DNA of 64,000 nt. Source: G963668605 sp963668605 (GTDB lineage: Bacteria > Acidobacteriota > Terriglobia > Bryobacterales > Bryobacteraceae). This document shows positions 28,306 through 36,833 of the stretch, piece after piece. The notes under the pieces were generated by a model. It was not told the DNA's origin and searched no databases. It saw only the letters and a program-made list of their open reading frames with translations. Position numbers and translations under genes: made by a program. The stretch is taken from assembly GCA_963668605.1 (NCBI GenBank), contig OY764903.1, positions 6,386,001-6,450,000 on the forward strand. The letters are read 5' to 3'. Numbering within the stretch: position 1 is the stretch's first letter; the number at the start of each line of letters is the position of its first letter.

Positions 28306-29445
28306 ATGCAACCACCATCCGACGATGCAGGACGCCGCAGCTTTCTTCGACGATTTTCCGCAGCCGCAGCCATTCCAGCGGCCTTGCCTTTGTCCGCACA
28401 GGCGCAGGCCCAGGGCGATGCGGGCAGAATGCCATTCCTGCCCGACTACGCTCGTGCCCAGAACTACACGTCGTTGAAGCAGTCGAGTTTCGACACAACT
28501 GGCGGCAACTCCGACCGCTGGCCGATCGCACCCGGCGAAACGAAAGAGATCTTCAATCAGAAAGGCGCGGGAATCATCAGCCACATTTGGTTCACGATCG
28601 CCGCGCCAAGCCGCAATCACCTGAAGGAACTCGTGCTGCGTGCCTGGTGGGACGACAGCGCGAAGCCGAGCATTGAGTGCCCCATCGGAGATTTCTTCGG
28701 GCTGAATCTCGGGCAGTACGTTCTCTATGAGTCGGCGTACCTCGCATGTTCGCCCGGCCGCTCGCTCAACTGCTATTTCGCGATGCCGTACCGCAAGGGC
28801 GCGCGCATGACTGTGACGAACGAAGGCGCCCAGGCTGTGGGTGCGTTTTACTCCAACATCGATTTCGTCCGCGTGCCGGCGCTGCCCGCCGACGCGCTCT
28901 ACTTTCATGCGCAGTACCGGCAAGCCTCGCCCTGCGTTGCCGTGAAGGGCGCGAGCCCCATGAGGAATCCCGACGGCAAGCAGAATTACGTGCTCGCCGA
29001 AGCGCGCGGACGCGGGCAGTTCATGGGCTGCACACTCGGCGTCCTGCTCAACGCAGAGGGCTGGATGGGTGAAGGCGATGACATGATCTTCATCGACGAT
29101 GAGCAGAAGCCGGTCATAGTCGGTACGGGCTCGGAGGACTATTTTCTCGGTAGCTGGAACTTTGGTGGCCGCGACGGCGCCGTTCCCTTCAGCCACCGTT
29201 TCTATGGCGCACCTCTGATCATCATGCCGGAGCGCACCGGCGGGCGCTATTGCTGCTATCGCTGGCATGGCGACAATCCGGTCACCTTCTCGCGCTACAT
29301 GAGATTCACGCTCGAACACGGCCACGCCAACGACCGCGGAGATAACTGGTTTTCCGTCGGTTACTGGTACCAGGACAAGCCCTACACCGATTTCCCGCCG
29401 CTGCCCACTGTTGCCGATCGCAATCCACAGGTAAAATTGCCATGA
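28306..29445 (+). CDS. Tat-exported DUF2961 protein (GH172-like)
   Basis: About 379 residues. The twin-arginine leader (GRRSFLRRFSAAAAIPAALPLSAQAQA) is followed by a DUF2961 domain: ISHIWFTIAAP, LVLRAWWDDSAKPSIECPIGDFFGL and GTGSEDYFLGSW. Characterised members are glycoside hydrolase family 172, including difructose-anhydride and arabinofuranose-active enzymes; the GDFFG and SEDY acidic residues match the family's active site. The start at 28306 has AAAGGGA ahead of it; the frame also opens at a TTG 18 bases upstream. The stop overlaps the cupin gene start. Confidence 0.88.
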   Translation: MQPPSDDAGRRSFLRRFSAAAAIPAALPLSAQAQAQGDAGRMPFLPDYARAQNYTSLKQSSFDTTGGNSDRWPIAPGETKEIFNQKGAGIISHIWFTIAAPSRNHLKELVLRAWWDDSAKPSIECPIGDFFGLNLGQYVLYESAYLACSPGRSLNCYFAMPYRKGARMTVTNEGAQAVGAFYSNIDFVRVPALPADALYFHAQYRQASPCVAVKGASPMRNPDGKQNYVLAEARGRGQFMGCTLGVLLNAEGWMGEGDDMIFIDDEQKPVIVGTGSEDYFLGSWNFGGRDGAVPFSHRFYGAPLIIMPERTGGRYCCYRWHGDNPVTFSRYMRFTLEHGHANDRGDNWFSVGYWYQDKPYTDFPPLPTVADRNPQVKLP

Positions 29446-29906
29446 AACAAGCACTGCCCATTTTGTTTGGACTGATGGCGACGGCGGTCATCGCCGCCGA
29501 TGTCTCCGGCTATGCCTATTGGTCGTCCGCGAGCCTGAAGGGCTATGCGGCCAAACTTGCCCCCAAGATGAACGCCGGAAAGTCGGCCGCGCAGCCGCTG
29601 GCCGATTGGGGCAATCACCTCGCCATGGTCTCCTATCGTGAAGCCGACGGCGAAGCCGAAGTGCATGAGAAGGTGGCCGACATCTTCGTCGCGCAGGCCG
29701 GCGCCGCCACCGTCGTCGTTGGCGGCAAGACGGTTGAGCCGCGCAACACGGGCGCGGGCGAGATCCGCGGCAAGACGATCCAGGGTGGAGTGCGCCAGAA
29801 GATGGCGCCCGGCGACGTCGTCCACATTCCGCAGAACACGCCGCATCAGGTTCTGGTGGAAAAGGGCAAGTCGTTCACTTACTTCGTAATCAAGGTGAAT
29901 CAGTAG
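29442..29906 (+). CDS. Secreted cupin-domain protein
   Basis: This 154-residue protein has a signal peptide (MKQALPILFGLMATAVIAADV) and a single cupin barrel. EVHEKVADIFVAQAGAATVVVGG is the first motif and MAPGDVVHIPQNTPHQVLV the second, giving His/Glu metal-ligand candidates. The ATG overlaps the stop of the GH172-like gene, so the two are translationally coupled; sugar binding or isomerisation is possible but unproven. Confidence 0.85.
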   Translation: MKQALPILFGLMATAVIAADVSGYAYWSSASLKGYAAKLAPKMNAGKSAAQPLADWGNHLAMVSYREADGEAEVHEKVADIFVAQAGAATVVVGGKTVEPRNTGAGEIRGKTIQGGVRQKMAPGDVVHIPQNTPHQVLVEKGKSFTYFVIKVNQ

Positions 29907-29911
29907 TTGGA

Positions 29912-30073
29912 ATGACGGCGACCTGTCCCAACTGCGGTTCCTCCGATCTCTGGCGGCCCTGGCTGAAGGGCCGTGTCGACGCGCTGTTGGCGATGCTCGG
30001 CCATGCCCGCTTCCAGTGCCGCAAATGCAGAAAGACAGTCTACCTGCGCGTCAAACCGGCGCGCAGGGACTGA
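29912..30073 (+). CDS. 53-residue zinc-ribbon protein
   Basis: A short frame just after the cupin gene encodes a 53-residue protein with a CPNCG knuckle at residues 5-9 and a CRKCRK knuckle near residue 40, the layout of a small zinc ribbon. The rest is basic (WRPWLKGRVDALLAMLGHARF), which would suit nucleic-acid or protein binding. The ribosome site is weak, so it may rely on read-through or coupling from the cupin gene 5 bases upstream. The paired CxxC motifs make a chance ORF unlikely. Confidence 0.6.
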   Translation: MTATCPNCGSSDLWRPWLKGRVDALLAMLGHARFQCRKCRKTVYLRVKPARRD

Positions 30074-30099
30074 CCTTGATCTAGTCACGGGAGATCGAC

Positions 30100-33000
30100 A
30101 TGCGTTCCCTCTCATTTCTCTTCCTGCTCTGTCTCGCAGCGGCTCTGCTGTATGCGCAGGGTACCACCGGAAGCATTAGCGGCCGGGTTGTGGACGCAAG
30201 CGGCGCGGGTATTCCCAACGCCGAGGTCACAGCGCTGCACGCCGACACCGGCGCAACCCGCAAATCCGTATCCAGCCAGGACGGCAACTACGCTTTTCCA
30301 GACCTGCCGATCGGCGAGTTTGAACTGAGCGTCTCCCACCCGGGTTTCAAGAGGTACCTCGAGAAGGGCCTTGAACTCCATGTCAGCGAGCGGCTCGGCG
30401 TGACCGTCGCCTTGCAGGTCGGCGAGTTGTCCCAGGAGATCTCGGTCACATCGACAGCCGAGACAGTGCAGACCGAGTCGGCCGAGCAGGGCGGCTTGAT
30501 CTCCGGCGAACAGGTGCGCGAGTTGCAGCTCAACGGACGCTCGTTCATGACTTTGCTGGAACTGCTGCCTGGCATCAGCTCCAACATGTCCGACCGATCG
30601 GACCCGATCTCGGCGCCGGACGTCTCGATCAACGGCGCGCGCAGTTCGGCCTCAAATTTCAATATCGACGGCGGCAACAATGCGGACGTGATCGTGGGCA
30701 GCAGTTCGCTCAATACGTTCACTTCCGTCGACACGATTGCCGAGGTGACCGTGCTGACCTCCACGTTCTCCGCCGAATACGGGCGCGGCGGGTTTTCGCA
30801 GGTCAACGTCGTCACAAAGGGCGGATCGAAGCAGTTTCACGGTTCGCTGTTTCACTTCTTCCGCAACGACGCGCTCGACGCGAAGGACTACTTCTCCCAC
30901 CAGACCCTGCCGCTGAAGCTGAATAATTTCGGATACACGCTGGGCGGTCCGCTGCTGTTTCCCGGCTATAACAAAAACCGCAAGAAGACCTTCTTCTTTT
31001 TTGCGCAGGAGTTCAACCGCATCAGCACACGCGGCGACGCAGTGAATACGACGGTGCCGACGGCGCAGGAGCGCAGCGGTGATTTCCGGCCGCTTGGACC
31101 CGGCACGGACGGCCGTTTCGGAACCGCCGACGATCCGGTGATCGATCCCGTCACAAGAGTGGGCTTCCCGAATGGCGTGATTCCGCGCGAGCGGATCGAC
31201 CCCAACGCGCTCAAACTGCTCAGCCTCTATCCGCTGCCAAATTTCCAGGGCCCTGGCGCGGTGAACTTCACCTCGGCGGCGGCCGGCCGGCAGAACTGGC
31301 ACGAGGAGATGGTCCGCATCGATCACAATTTCTCCGACCGCCTTAAGATCTATGGCCGCTACACGCAGGATACGGCCTATATTCGCAATCCCTATGGCGG
31401 CTCTTCGATCACCTCCGTGACCACGCGCTTCCCCGGCATCGCCACGACGCAAGCCGACAGGCCCGGCAAGAATTTCGTCTTCAGCGGGACTAGTATTCTC
31501 CGTCCGACGCTGCTCAATCAGTTTCAGTTCACGTTGGCCCGCCGCTACTTCGATATGTACGCCATCGAGACTCCCGCGGACCGCTCCAAGTTAGGGATCT
31601 CCATTCCGGAGCTGTTTCCTGAAAACGAAGGCAACATCATTCCGGGCGTGAGCCTTGGCTCGGGATACGCGGCATTGAGCGTTCCGCGCAGGGGCCATAA
31701 GGAACTCTTCAATCTGGAGTTCTCCGATAACATTTCGAAGATATCGGGCCGCCACGTGATCAAGTTCGGCGGAGTCTATTCCTATGGCGGCAACCTGGAA
31801 CAGCCGTTTTCTCCGAATACCAGCGGCACGCTGACGTACAGCACGGGCTTTTCGAAAAATCCCGTAGCGAACTTTTTGCTGATGCTGCCGTTCAATTACA
31901 GCGAGGTGGAGAAGACCGTCTGGTCTGACGCGCGCTTCGGCATGGCCGAGGCCTATCTTCAGGATGACTTCAAAGTCAGCGGCAAACTGACTCTGAATTA
32001 TGGGCTGCGTTACTCGGCTTACTTGAACCCGTTCGACCGGAATAACACGCTGAGTAATTTCATGGCCGAACGCTGGGATCCGGCCAAAGCCCAGAAAGTG
32101 ACTCCCTCTAACGGTCAGTTAGTCCCGAACACCGGCGACCCGCTGAATGGCATCGTTGTAGCCGGCAAGGACTCGCCCTATGGGCGCCGTGTAACGAACA
32201 GCAATACGAACCTCTTTGCTCCGCGCTTCGGTTTCGCCTGGTCGCCCCTCGGCCGCGGCACCGTGATTCGCGGCGGCTGGGGTCTCTACTACACGCGGCC
32301 GATGATTGGCACGTTCATCAACAACGCGTTCGACAATCCGCCTTTCTCGCGATCCGTGACGCTGGTGAACCCCGTGATTTCCGGGCAGATCGGCGGTACG
32401 GAAGCGGCGATTTCGCCCGCCAACGTGACGGCGCTCGGGCTCCCGCTGAAGGCCCCCTCGATCCATCAATGGAGTCTCGGCGTGCAGCGGGAAGTCGCTC
32501 GCGGCGCGATCTTGAACGTAAGCTATGTCGCCTCGCGCGGCCTGCGCCTGATGCGTCCGCTGAATATCAATAACCCGCAAGCCGGCGCCGCCGCGGCCGC
32601 TGGAGTCCACTACAACGCCGCCCGGCCGTATCCCGGATGGGCGAGCATCACAGAGCGTCAGACTTCCGGCGGCAGTATCTACCATTCGATGCAGGCGAGT
32701 TTCAATCGCAGAATGGCGAAGCGCCTGTCTGTAGGAGCGGCTTACACTTGGGCCAAGAGTATCGACAATGCATCGAGCGACCGCAGCGCGACCGATGTCC
32801 CGATCGACAGTCAGAATGCACGCGCCGAGCGCGGCCCATCCGATTTCGACCGCACGCACGTTTTCACAGCGAACTTCATCTGGAACCTGCCGGCGCTTGC
32901 AAAACGCGCTCTGCCCGCGCGCCTCGCCTTGGGCGGTTGGCAGCTCTCGGGCATCACGCGTTTGTGGAGCGGCCGGCCCTTCGATGTCACGATGAGCCAG

Positions 33001-33393
33001 GACGTCGCCGGGATCGGCGCGACGCAGAATCAGCGCCCGGACATTGTGGGCGATACCAACGGTCCGCGCACCGTGGAGGAGTGGTTCAACCGGGCGGCGT
33101 TCGTGCGGCCGAAAACCGGAACGTTTGGCAACATGGGGCGCAACAGCCTGCGTGGTCCCGGCGTCCATAAATGGGATCTTTCGCTGTTTAAGAATTTCCG
33201 GGTCGCGGAGCGGGTGCGCTTGCAGTTCCGCTCTGAGTTTTTCAATGCGTTTAATCACCCCTCGTTCAGCACGATCGGCACCTCGCTGACCACCACGACG
33301 GCGGGCGTGAACCCGGCCGTCAACAACTTCGGCGTGGTGACTGGAACGCGCGACGCGCGCGTTGTGCAATTCGCATTGAAGCTAAGCTTCTAA
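30100..33393 (+). CDS. Oar-like TonB-dependent receptor with carboxypeptidase-regulatory domain
   Basis: This 1,097-residue outer-membrane protein has a signal peptide (MRSLSFLFLLCLAAALLYAQG), then a carboxypeptidase-regulatory-like domain (GSISGRVVDASGAGIPNAEVTALH, about 22-105). The plug follows (LQLNGRSFMTLLELLPGISSN, and EVTVLTSTFSAEYGRGGFSQVNVVTKGGSKQFHGSLFHFFRND), then a long barrel ending in VVQFALKLSF. Acidobacteria carry many such paralogues; the N-terminal domain and size match the Oar group of Myxococcus. Substrate is unknown, probably large glycans or peptides. GGGAG lies 6 bases before the ATG. The GH172-like and cupin genes directly upstream suggest a carbohydrate substrate. Confidence 0.9.
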   Translation: MRSLSFLFLLCLAAALLYAQGTTGSISGRVVDASGAGIPNAEVTALHADTGATRKSVSSQDGNYAFPDLPIGEFELSVSHPGFKRYLEKGLELHVSERLGVTVALQVGELSQEISVTSTAETVQTESAEQGGLISGEQVRELQLNGRSFMTLLELLPGISSNMSDRSDPISAPDVSINGARSSASNFNIDGGNNADVIVGSSSLNTFTSVDTIAEVTVLTSTFSAEYGRGGFSQVNVVTKGGSKQFHGSLFHFFRNDALDAKDYFSHQTLPLKLNNFGYTLGGPLLFPGYNKNRKKTFFFFAQEFNRISTRGDAVNTTVPTAQERSGDFRPLGPGTDGRFGTADDPVIDPVTRVGFPNGVIPRERIDPNALKLLSLYPLPNFQGPGAVNFTSAAAGRQNWHEEMVRIDHNFSDRLKIYGRYTQDTAYIRNPYGGSSITSVTTRFPGIATTQADRPGKNFVFSGTSILRPTLLNQFQFTLARRYFDMYAIETPADRSKLGISIPELFPENEGNIIPGVSLGSGYAALSVPRRGHKELFNLEFSDNISKISGRHVIKFGGVYSYGGNLEQPFSPNTSGTLTYSTGFSKNPVANFLLMLPFNYSEVEKTVWSDARFGMAEAYLQDDFKVSGKLTLNYGLRYSAYLNPFDRNNTLSNFMAERWDPAKAQKVTPSNGQLVPNTGDPLNGIVVAGKDSPYGRRVTNSNTNLFAPRFGFAWSPLGRGTVIRGGWGLYYTRPMIGTFINNAFDNPPFSRSVTLVNPVISGQIGGTEAAISPANVTALGLPLKAPSIHQWSLGVQREVARGAILNVSYVASRGLRLMRPLNINNPQAGAAAAAGVHYNAARPYPGWASITERQTSGGSIYHSMQASFNRRMAKRLSVGAAYTWAKSIDNASSDRSATDVPIDSQNARAERGPSDFDRTHVFTANFIWNLPALAKRALPARLALGGWQLSGITRLWSGRPFDVTMSQDVAGIGATQNQRPDIVGDTNGPRTVEEWFNRAAFVRPKTGTFGNMGRNSLRGPGVHKWDLSLFKNFRVAERVRLQFRSEFFNAFNHPSFSTIGTSLTTTTAGVNPAVNNFGVVTGTRDARVVQFALKLSF

Positions 33394-33397
33394 AAGC

Positions 33398-34012
33398 TCA
33401 CTGCATTGGGATTTCGAAATAGAAGAGTTCCTTACCTGTCGCCGCCTCGCTGATTCCGGTCAGGTACAACTGCGAGCCGACGCGGTGGCGCGTCTGAAAA
33501 TAGAAGAAACCGTGGACCGATTCGCCGGCCGGCAACATGCGTGCGGCGAAGGCCAGGCCTTCGATTTCCCACGAGGCCAGTTTGTTCTTCTTGCTGCCCG
33601 TCGGGATCGGAAGCGGAAGCTTTCTCGGAGTCTCACCGGTGGGACCCGGCCGCTGCGGAGCCTTCAAGAAGCGCACATCCTTGGCTGGAGTGGCGTCGAT
33701 GCGCTGGCGATCCGTCGAGACGTACTCCACTCTGAGCTGTTTGAGATCGAGCGCTTGATTGCCGCCGTTCTCGATCACCACCAGCACCGGGAGCACGCCG
33801 AGTTCGTAAGGGTTCATCTTGCCGAACGCCGGGCGCGTCTTTTCTTCGGTATCATAGGCCTCGACCGCGATTGTCACCTTGCCGCTCGTTTGTCTGGCGG
33901 GATACGATGAGGCTGGACCAGGAGCGAAGCGTTCTTTGTCCTTATCCTTGTCGGCGGCCGGAAGCGCCGCTATACTCAGAAAAAGAATCACACATTTGCC
34001 GACAAAGCTCAT
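33398..34012 (-). CDS. Secreted hypothetical protein
   Basis: This 204-residue protein has a signal peptide (MSFVGKCVILFLSIAALPAA), a charged DKDKDKER stretch, and then an all-beta body (KVTIAVEAYDTEEKTRPAF, LGVLPVLVVIENGGNQALDLKQLRVEYVS, GESVHGFFYFQTRHRVGSQLYLTGISEAATGKEL). It resembles an immunoglobulin-like or DUF-type sandwich, but I cannot name the family. It is convergent with the Oar-like gene (4-base gap), and its 5' end overlaps the presumed TTG start of waaA-lpxK by 17 bases head to head. Confidence 0.75.
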   Translation of the reverse strand: MSFVGKCVILFLSIAALPAADKDKDKERFAPGPASSYPARQTSGKVTIAVEAYDTEEKTRPAFGKMNPYELGVLPVLVVIENGGNQALDLKQLRVEYVSTDRQRIDATPAKDVRFLKAPQRPGPTGETPRKLPLPIPTGSKKNKLASWEIEGLAFAARMLPAGESVHGFFYFQTRHRVGSQLYLTGISEAATGKELFYFEIPMQ

Positions 34013-36368
34013 CTATCTGTTTTACCGCCTTCTTCAGATTCTTGCGTTGCCGCTGCTCCTGTTTTACCTGCTCGGGCGTACCGTGCGCGACCGGCGTTAT
34101 TTTCGGAACATGGGTGAGCGCCTCGGATTTCTGCCGCCCTCGCATCACCGGACGGTTCCCGGCGCAATCTGGTTGCATGCCGTTTCCGTCGGCGAGTTGC
34201 TTTCGGCGCTGGAACTCGTCCGACGCTTGCCTGCGGCGGTTCCGGGCGCGGCGATCTTCATCTCCACTACGACGCTCACCGGCCGCGCCGCGGCGGAACA
34301 AAAGCTGGCCGGCGTCGTCGATGGCGTCTTCTACCTCCCTTTCGACTATGTCTCCTGCGTGCGGCGCGTTCTGCGTGCGATCCGGCCGTCGCTTGTTGTG
34401 ATCCTCGAAACGGAGATCTGGCCCAACCTGTTTCGCGAGGTGAAGCGGAGTGGCGCGTCACTGTTGGTCGTGAATGGACGCATCTCGGATCGCGCCATCG
34501 GTCGCTACCGCGCGCAGCGCTGGTTTTTTAAAACGGTCCTCGCGCACGCGGATGAGATTCTGGTGCAGGGAGAACGCGATCGCGAACGCTACATTGAGGC
34601 CGGCGCTCCGCCGCACAGCGTTCATTCCGGCGGAAACTTGAAATACGATTTCGAACCCGTGCAGGCGCGTGTGCCCGAAGCTGTGGACCTCTTCATCGAG
34701 CGCACACAACCGGCCGAAGTCTGGATTGCGGCTAGCACTTCCGCCGCTGTCGAAGCGGGCGATCCGGACGAGGACGATGCCGTCATCGAAGCCTTCCGCA
34801 CGCTCTCGAGATTGCACCCGCGGCTGCTGCTGCTACTGGCGCCGCGCAAGCCAGAACGCTTCGATACGGTTGCGCAAAAACTGACTGGTCTCTTCGCGTT
34901 GCGCCGTTCGCAGCTTGACGTCGATTCCACGCTGGCGCTACCCGGCGTGCTGCTCGTCGATAGCATCGGCGAACTTGGCGGCCTGTTCCGGCTCGGGGAT
35001 GTGGTCTTCATGGGCGGCACGCTCCCGCACCGGGGCGGACATAACATTCTGGAGCCGGCGATTTTCGGACGCCCTGTCATCGCAGGTCCGCACATGCAAA
35101 ATTTCGCGGCGATGGCTGAGGAGTTCACCGCCGCCGGAGCGCTACTGCGCGTCGAGAATGGCGGGCAGCTTGCGGCGTCCGTGGATGATTTGCTGCGCGA
35201 CGCGGCGAAGCGCCGTGAGATCGGTAAACGCGCGCTGGCTCTGGCGCTTTCCAAACGCGGAGCTACGGATCGTGCCATTGCTGAGATCCGCCGGCTGCAC
35301 GAGGAAGCCGCGCCGCACAATCTCTACACGGCTCCGGGCCGTCTGATCCGCCGAGTGCTGGCCTGCGCATGGGTCGCGGGCAGCGTGTGGCACCAGGCCC
35401 GTCTGCGCGGGCGATTCCGGCGGCTCTCCACTCCTGTGATTAGCGTTGGCGGACTTTGCATGGGTGGCGCGGGGAAAACACCGTTTGTGCTCTGGCTCGC
35501 ACAGCGACTGCGGGCGCGCGGCGCGCAACCCGCGATCCTGACGCGCGGATACCGCCGCCGCTCGCCCGAAGCCGTGACCGTGATCCCACGCGGCGGCGTT
35601 GCGCCCATCGATGTCACTGGCGATGAGGCGCAGATCATGATTCGCGCCCAGGCCGGCGCGGTGGGCATCTCCGCGGAACGCTTTCACGCGGGTTCCGTCA
35701 TCGAAGAGCAACTCCGTCCTTCGGTCTTTGTGTTGGACGACGGCTTCCAGCATGTGCAACTCGGGCGCGACTTCGACATCGTTCTGATCGACAGTCTCGA
35801 TCCGTTCGCGGGCGGCGGCGTGTTCCCGCTCGGGCGCTTACGGGAGCAGCCGGAAGCGCTGCGCCGCGCGGACGCCATAATCCTCACGCGAACCGAGCCG
35901 GAGCGCAGCTACGCCGGTTTGTTGCGTAGGCTTCGTGAACTCAACCCCGCTGCACCGGTCTTTCGTGCGCGCGTCGAGCCGATCGGCTGGCACACTGCGG
36001 AGCAGAGTTGGGCTCCCGCCGGGTTGCCGTTTCCAAAGCTGGCGGCGTTCTGCGGGCTTGCCAATCCGGCGGCGTTCTGGCGCACGCTGGCCGCCTTGCA
36101 GATCCAACCGGCGCTTGCGTTTTCCTTTGAGGACCACCACACGTACCGTCCCCGGGAATTGCTGCGTGTGCGCTCTCAAGCCATGCAGGCGGGCGCGAAG
36201 GCGTTGCTCACTACGGAGAAAGATTTCATGAACTTGCCGGCCGATGCTGCTCAGTTGGTCGCGCCGCTGGCGTTGTGTTGGCTTCGCATCGGCGTCGTAG
36301 TTGACGACGAGGAAGCGTTGCTGAACATGGTCGAGCGCGCCTCCAGCGCGAGCAGCCGGATCTTGTAA
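33996..36368 (+). CDS. WaaA-LpxK fusion: Kdo transferase and lipid A 4'-kinase
   Basis: One frame of about 790 residues joins two lipopolysaccharide enzymes. The N-terminal half is 3-deoxy-D-manno-octulosonate transferase (WaaA/KdtA): a membrane anchor, WLHAVSVGELLSALELVRRL with the catalytic Glu, TEIWPNLFREVKRSGASLLVVNGRIS, and GGHNILEPAIFGRPVIAGPHMQNF. The C-terminal half from about residue 455 is tetraacyldisaccharide 4'-kinase (LpxK): Walker A GGLCMGGAGKTPFVLWLAQ, ILTRGYRRRS, and DDGFQHVQLGRDFDIVLID. Both halves look complete. They catalyse neighbouring steps on lipid A at the inner membrane. The TTG at 33996 is the best start; the frame opens earlier (33879) but lies antisense to the secreted gene. 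The 3' end overlaps the convergent ogt gene by 118 bases. Confidence 0.92.
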   Translation: MPTKLIYLFYRLLQILALPLLLFYLLGRTVRDRRYFRNMGERLGFLPPSHHRTVPGAIWLHAVSVGELLSALELVRRLPAAVPGAAIFISTTTLTGRAAAEQKLAGVVDGVFYLPFDYVSCVRRVLRAIRPSLVVILETEIWPNLFREVKRSGASLLVVNGRISDRAIGRYRAQRWFFKTVLAHADEILVQGERDRERYIEAGAPPHSVHSGGNLKYDFEPVQARVPEAVDLFIERTQPAEVWIAASTSAAVEAGDPDEDDAVIEAFRTLSRLHPRLLLLLAPRKPERFDTVAQKLTGLFALRRSQLDVDSTLALPGVLLVDSIGELGGLFRLGDVVFMGGTLPHRGGHNILEPAIFGRPVIAGPHMQNFAAMAEEFTAAGALLRVENGGQLAASVDDLLRDAAKRREIGKRALALALSKRGATDRAIAEIRRLHEEAAPHNLYTAPGRLIRRVLACAWVAGSVWHQARLRGRFRRLSTPVISVGGLCMGGAGKTPFVLWLAQRLRARGAQPAILTRGYRRRSPEAVTVIPRGGVAPIDVTGDEAQIMIRAQAGAVGISAERFHAGSVIEEQLRPSVFVLDDGFQHVQLGRDFDIVLIDSLDPFAGGGVFPLGRLREQPEALRRADAIILTRTEPERSYAGLLRRLRELNPAAPVFRARVEPIGWHTAEQSWAPAGLPFPKLAAFCGLANPAAFWRTLAALQIQPALAFSFEDHHTYRPRELLRVRSQAMQAGAKALLTTEKDFMNLPADAAQLVAPLALCWLRIGVVVDDEEALLNMVERASSASSRIL

Positions 36369-36823
36369 TCCAATCCGCTCGAGAAGCCGCCGAGCGAACC
36401 GTCCGCCGCGATCACTCGATGACACGGCACAATGATTGCGATCGGGTTCCGGCCGTTCGCCTGCCCGGCGGCACGACAGCCACGCGGTGAGCCGGCGCGT
36501 TTCGCCAATTGCACGTAGCTCCACGTCGAGCCGTAAGGGATCTCCCGCAGACACTGCCAAATCCGCTTCTGAAAGGGCGTGCCGCGCAGGTCAAGCGGCA
36601 GGTCGAAGTCGCTGCGCCGGCCGCGAAAATACTCCCTAAGTTGTTCCGCGGCCGCGCTGAGCGTTGGATGCCGGCCCGACTGTTTCCACGGCGCCGGTGG
36701 CAGGCTGGCGAGGAACTCCTCGTCCGTCGATGCCATGCACAAGCGCAAAAGTCCCGCATCCGTCGCCGCCAGGTGCAGTGTCCATTCGGGCGCCGGCTTC
36801 ACAGCAGTCCAGCAGTAATTCAT
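36251..36823 (-). CDS. ogt: Methylated-DNA--protein-cysteine methyltransferase
   Basis: A 190-residue DNA repair protein that removes methyl groups from O6-methylguanine or O4-methylthymine onto its own Cys134 (NPIAIIVPCHRVI). The helix-turn-helix region PYGSTWSYVQLAKRAGSPRGCRAAG and the downstream GGFSSGLDYKIRLLALE are intact. The conserved fold ends near residue 156; about 30 further residues (Ser/Thr/Asn-rich) are encoded antisense to the end of waaA-lpxK and probably reflect loss of an original stop codon. It lies 10 bases downstream of the epimerase gene on the same strand. Confidence 0.92.
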   Translation of the reverse strand: MNYCWTAVKPAPEWTLHLAATDAGLLRLCMASTDEEFLASLPPAPWKQSGRHPTLSAAAEQLREYFRGRRSDFDLPLDLRGTPFQKRIWQCLREIPYGSTWSYVQLAKRAGSPRGCRAAGQANGRNPIAIIVPCHRVIAADGSLGGFSSGLDYKIRLLALEARSTMFSNASSSSTTTPMRSQHNASGATN

Positions 36824-36833
36824 ACGAACCTCT

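Noticed and set aside
28123..29454. 443-residue minus-strand ORF
   Set aside because: Antisense to the GH172-like gene; composition is typical of a shadow (His/Arg/Ala-rich, no motif).
32119..33369. 416-residue minus-strand ORF
   Set aside because: Antisense to the Oar-like receptor; no domain seen.
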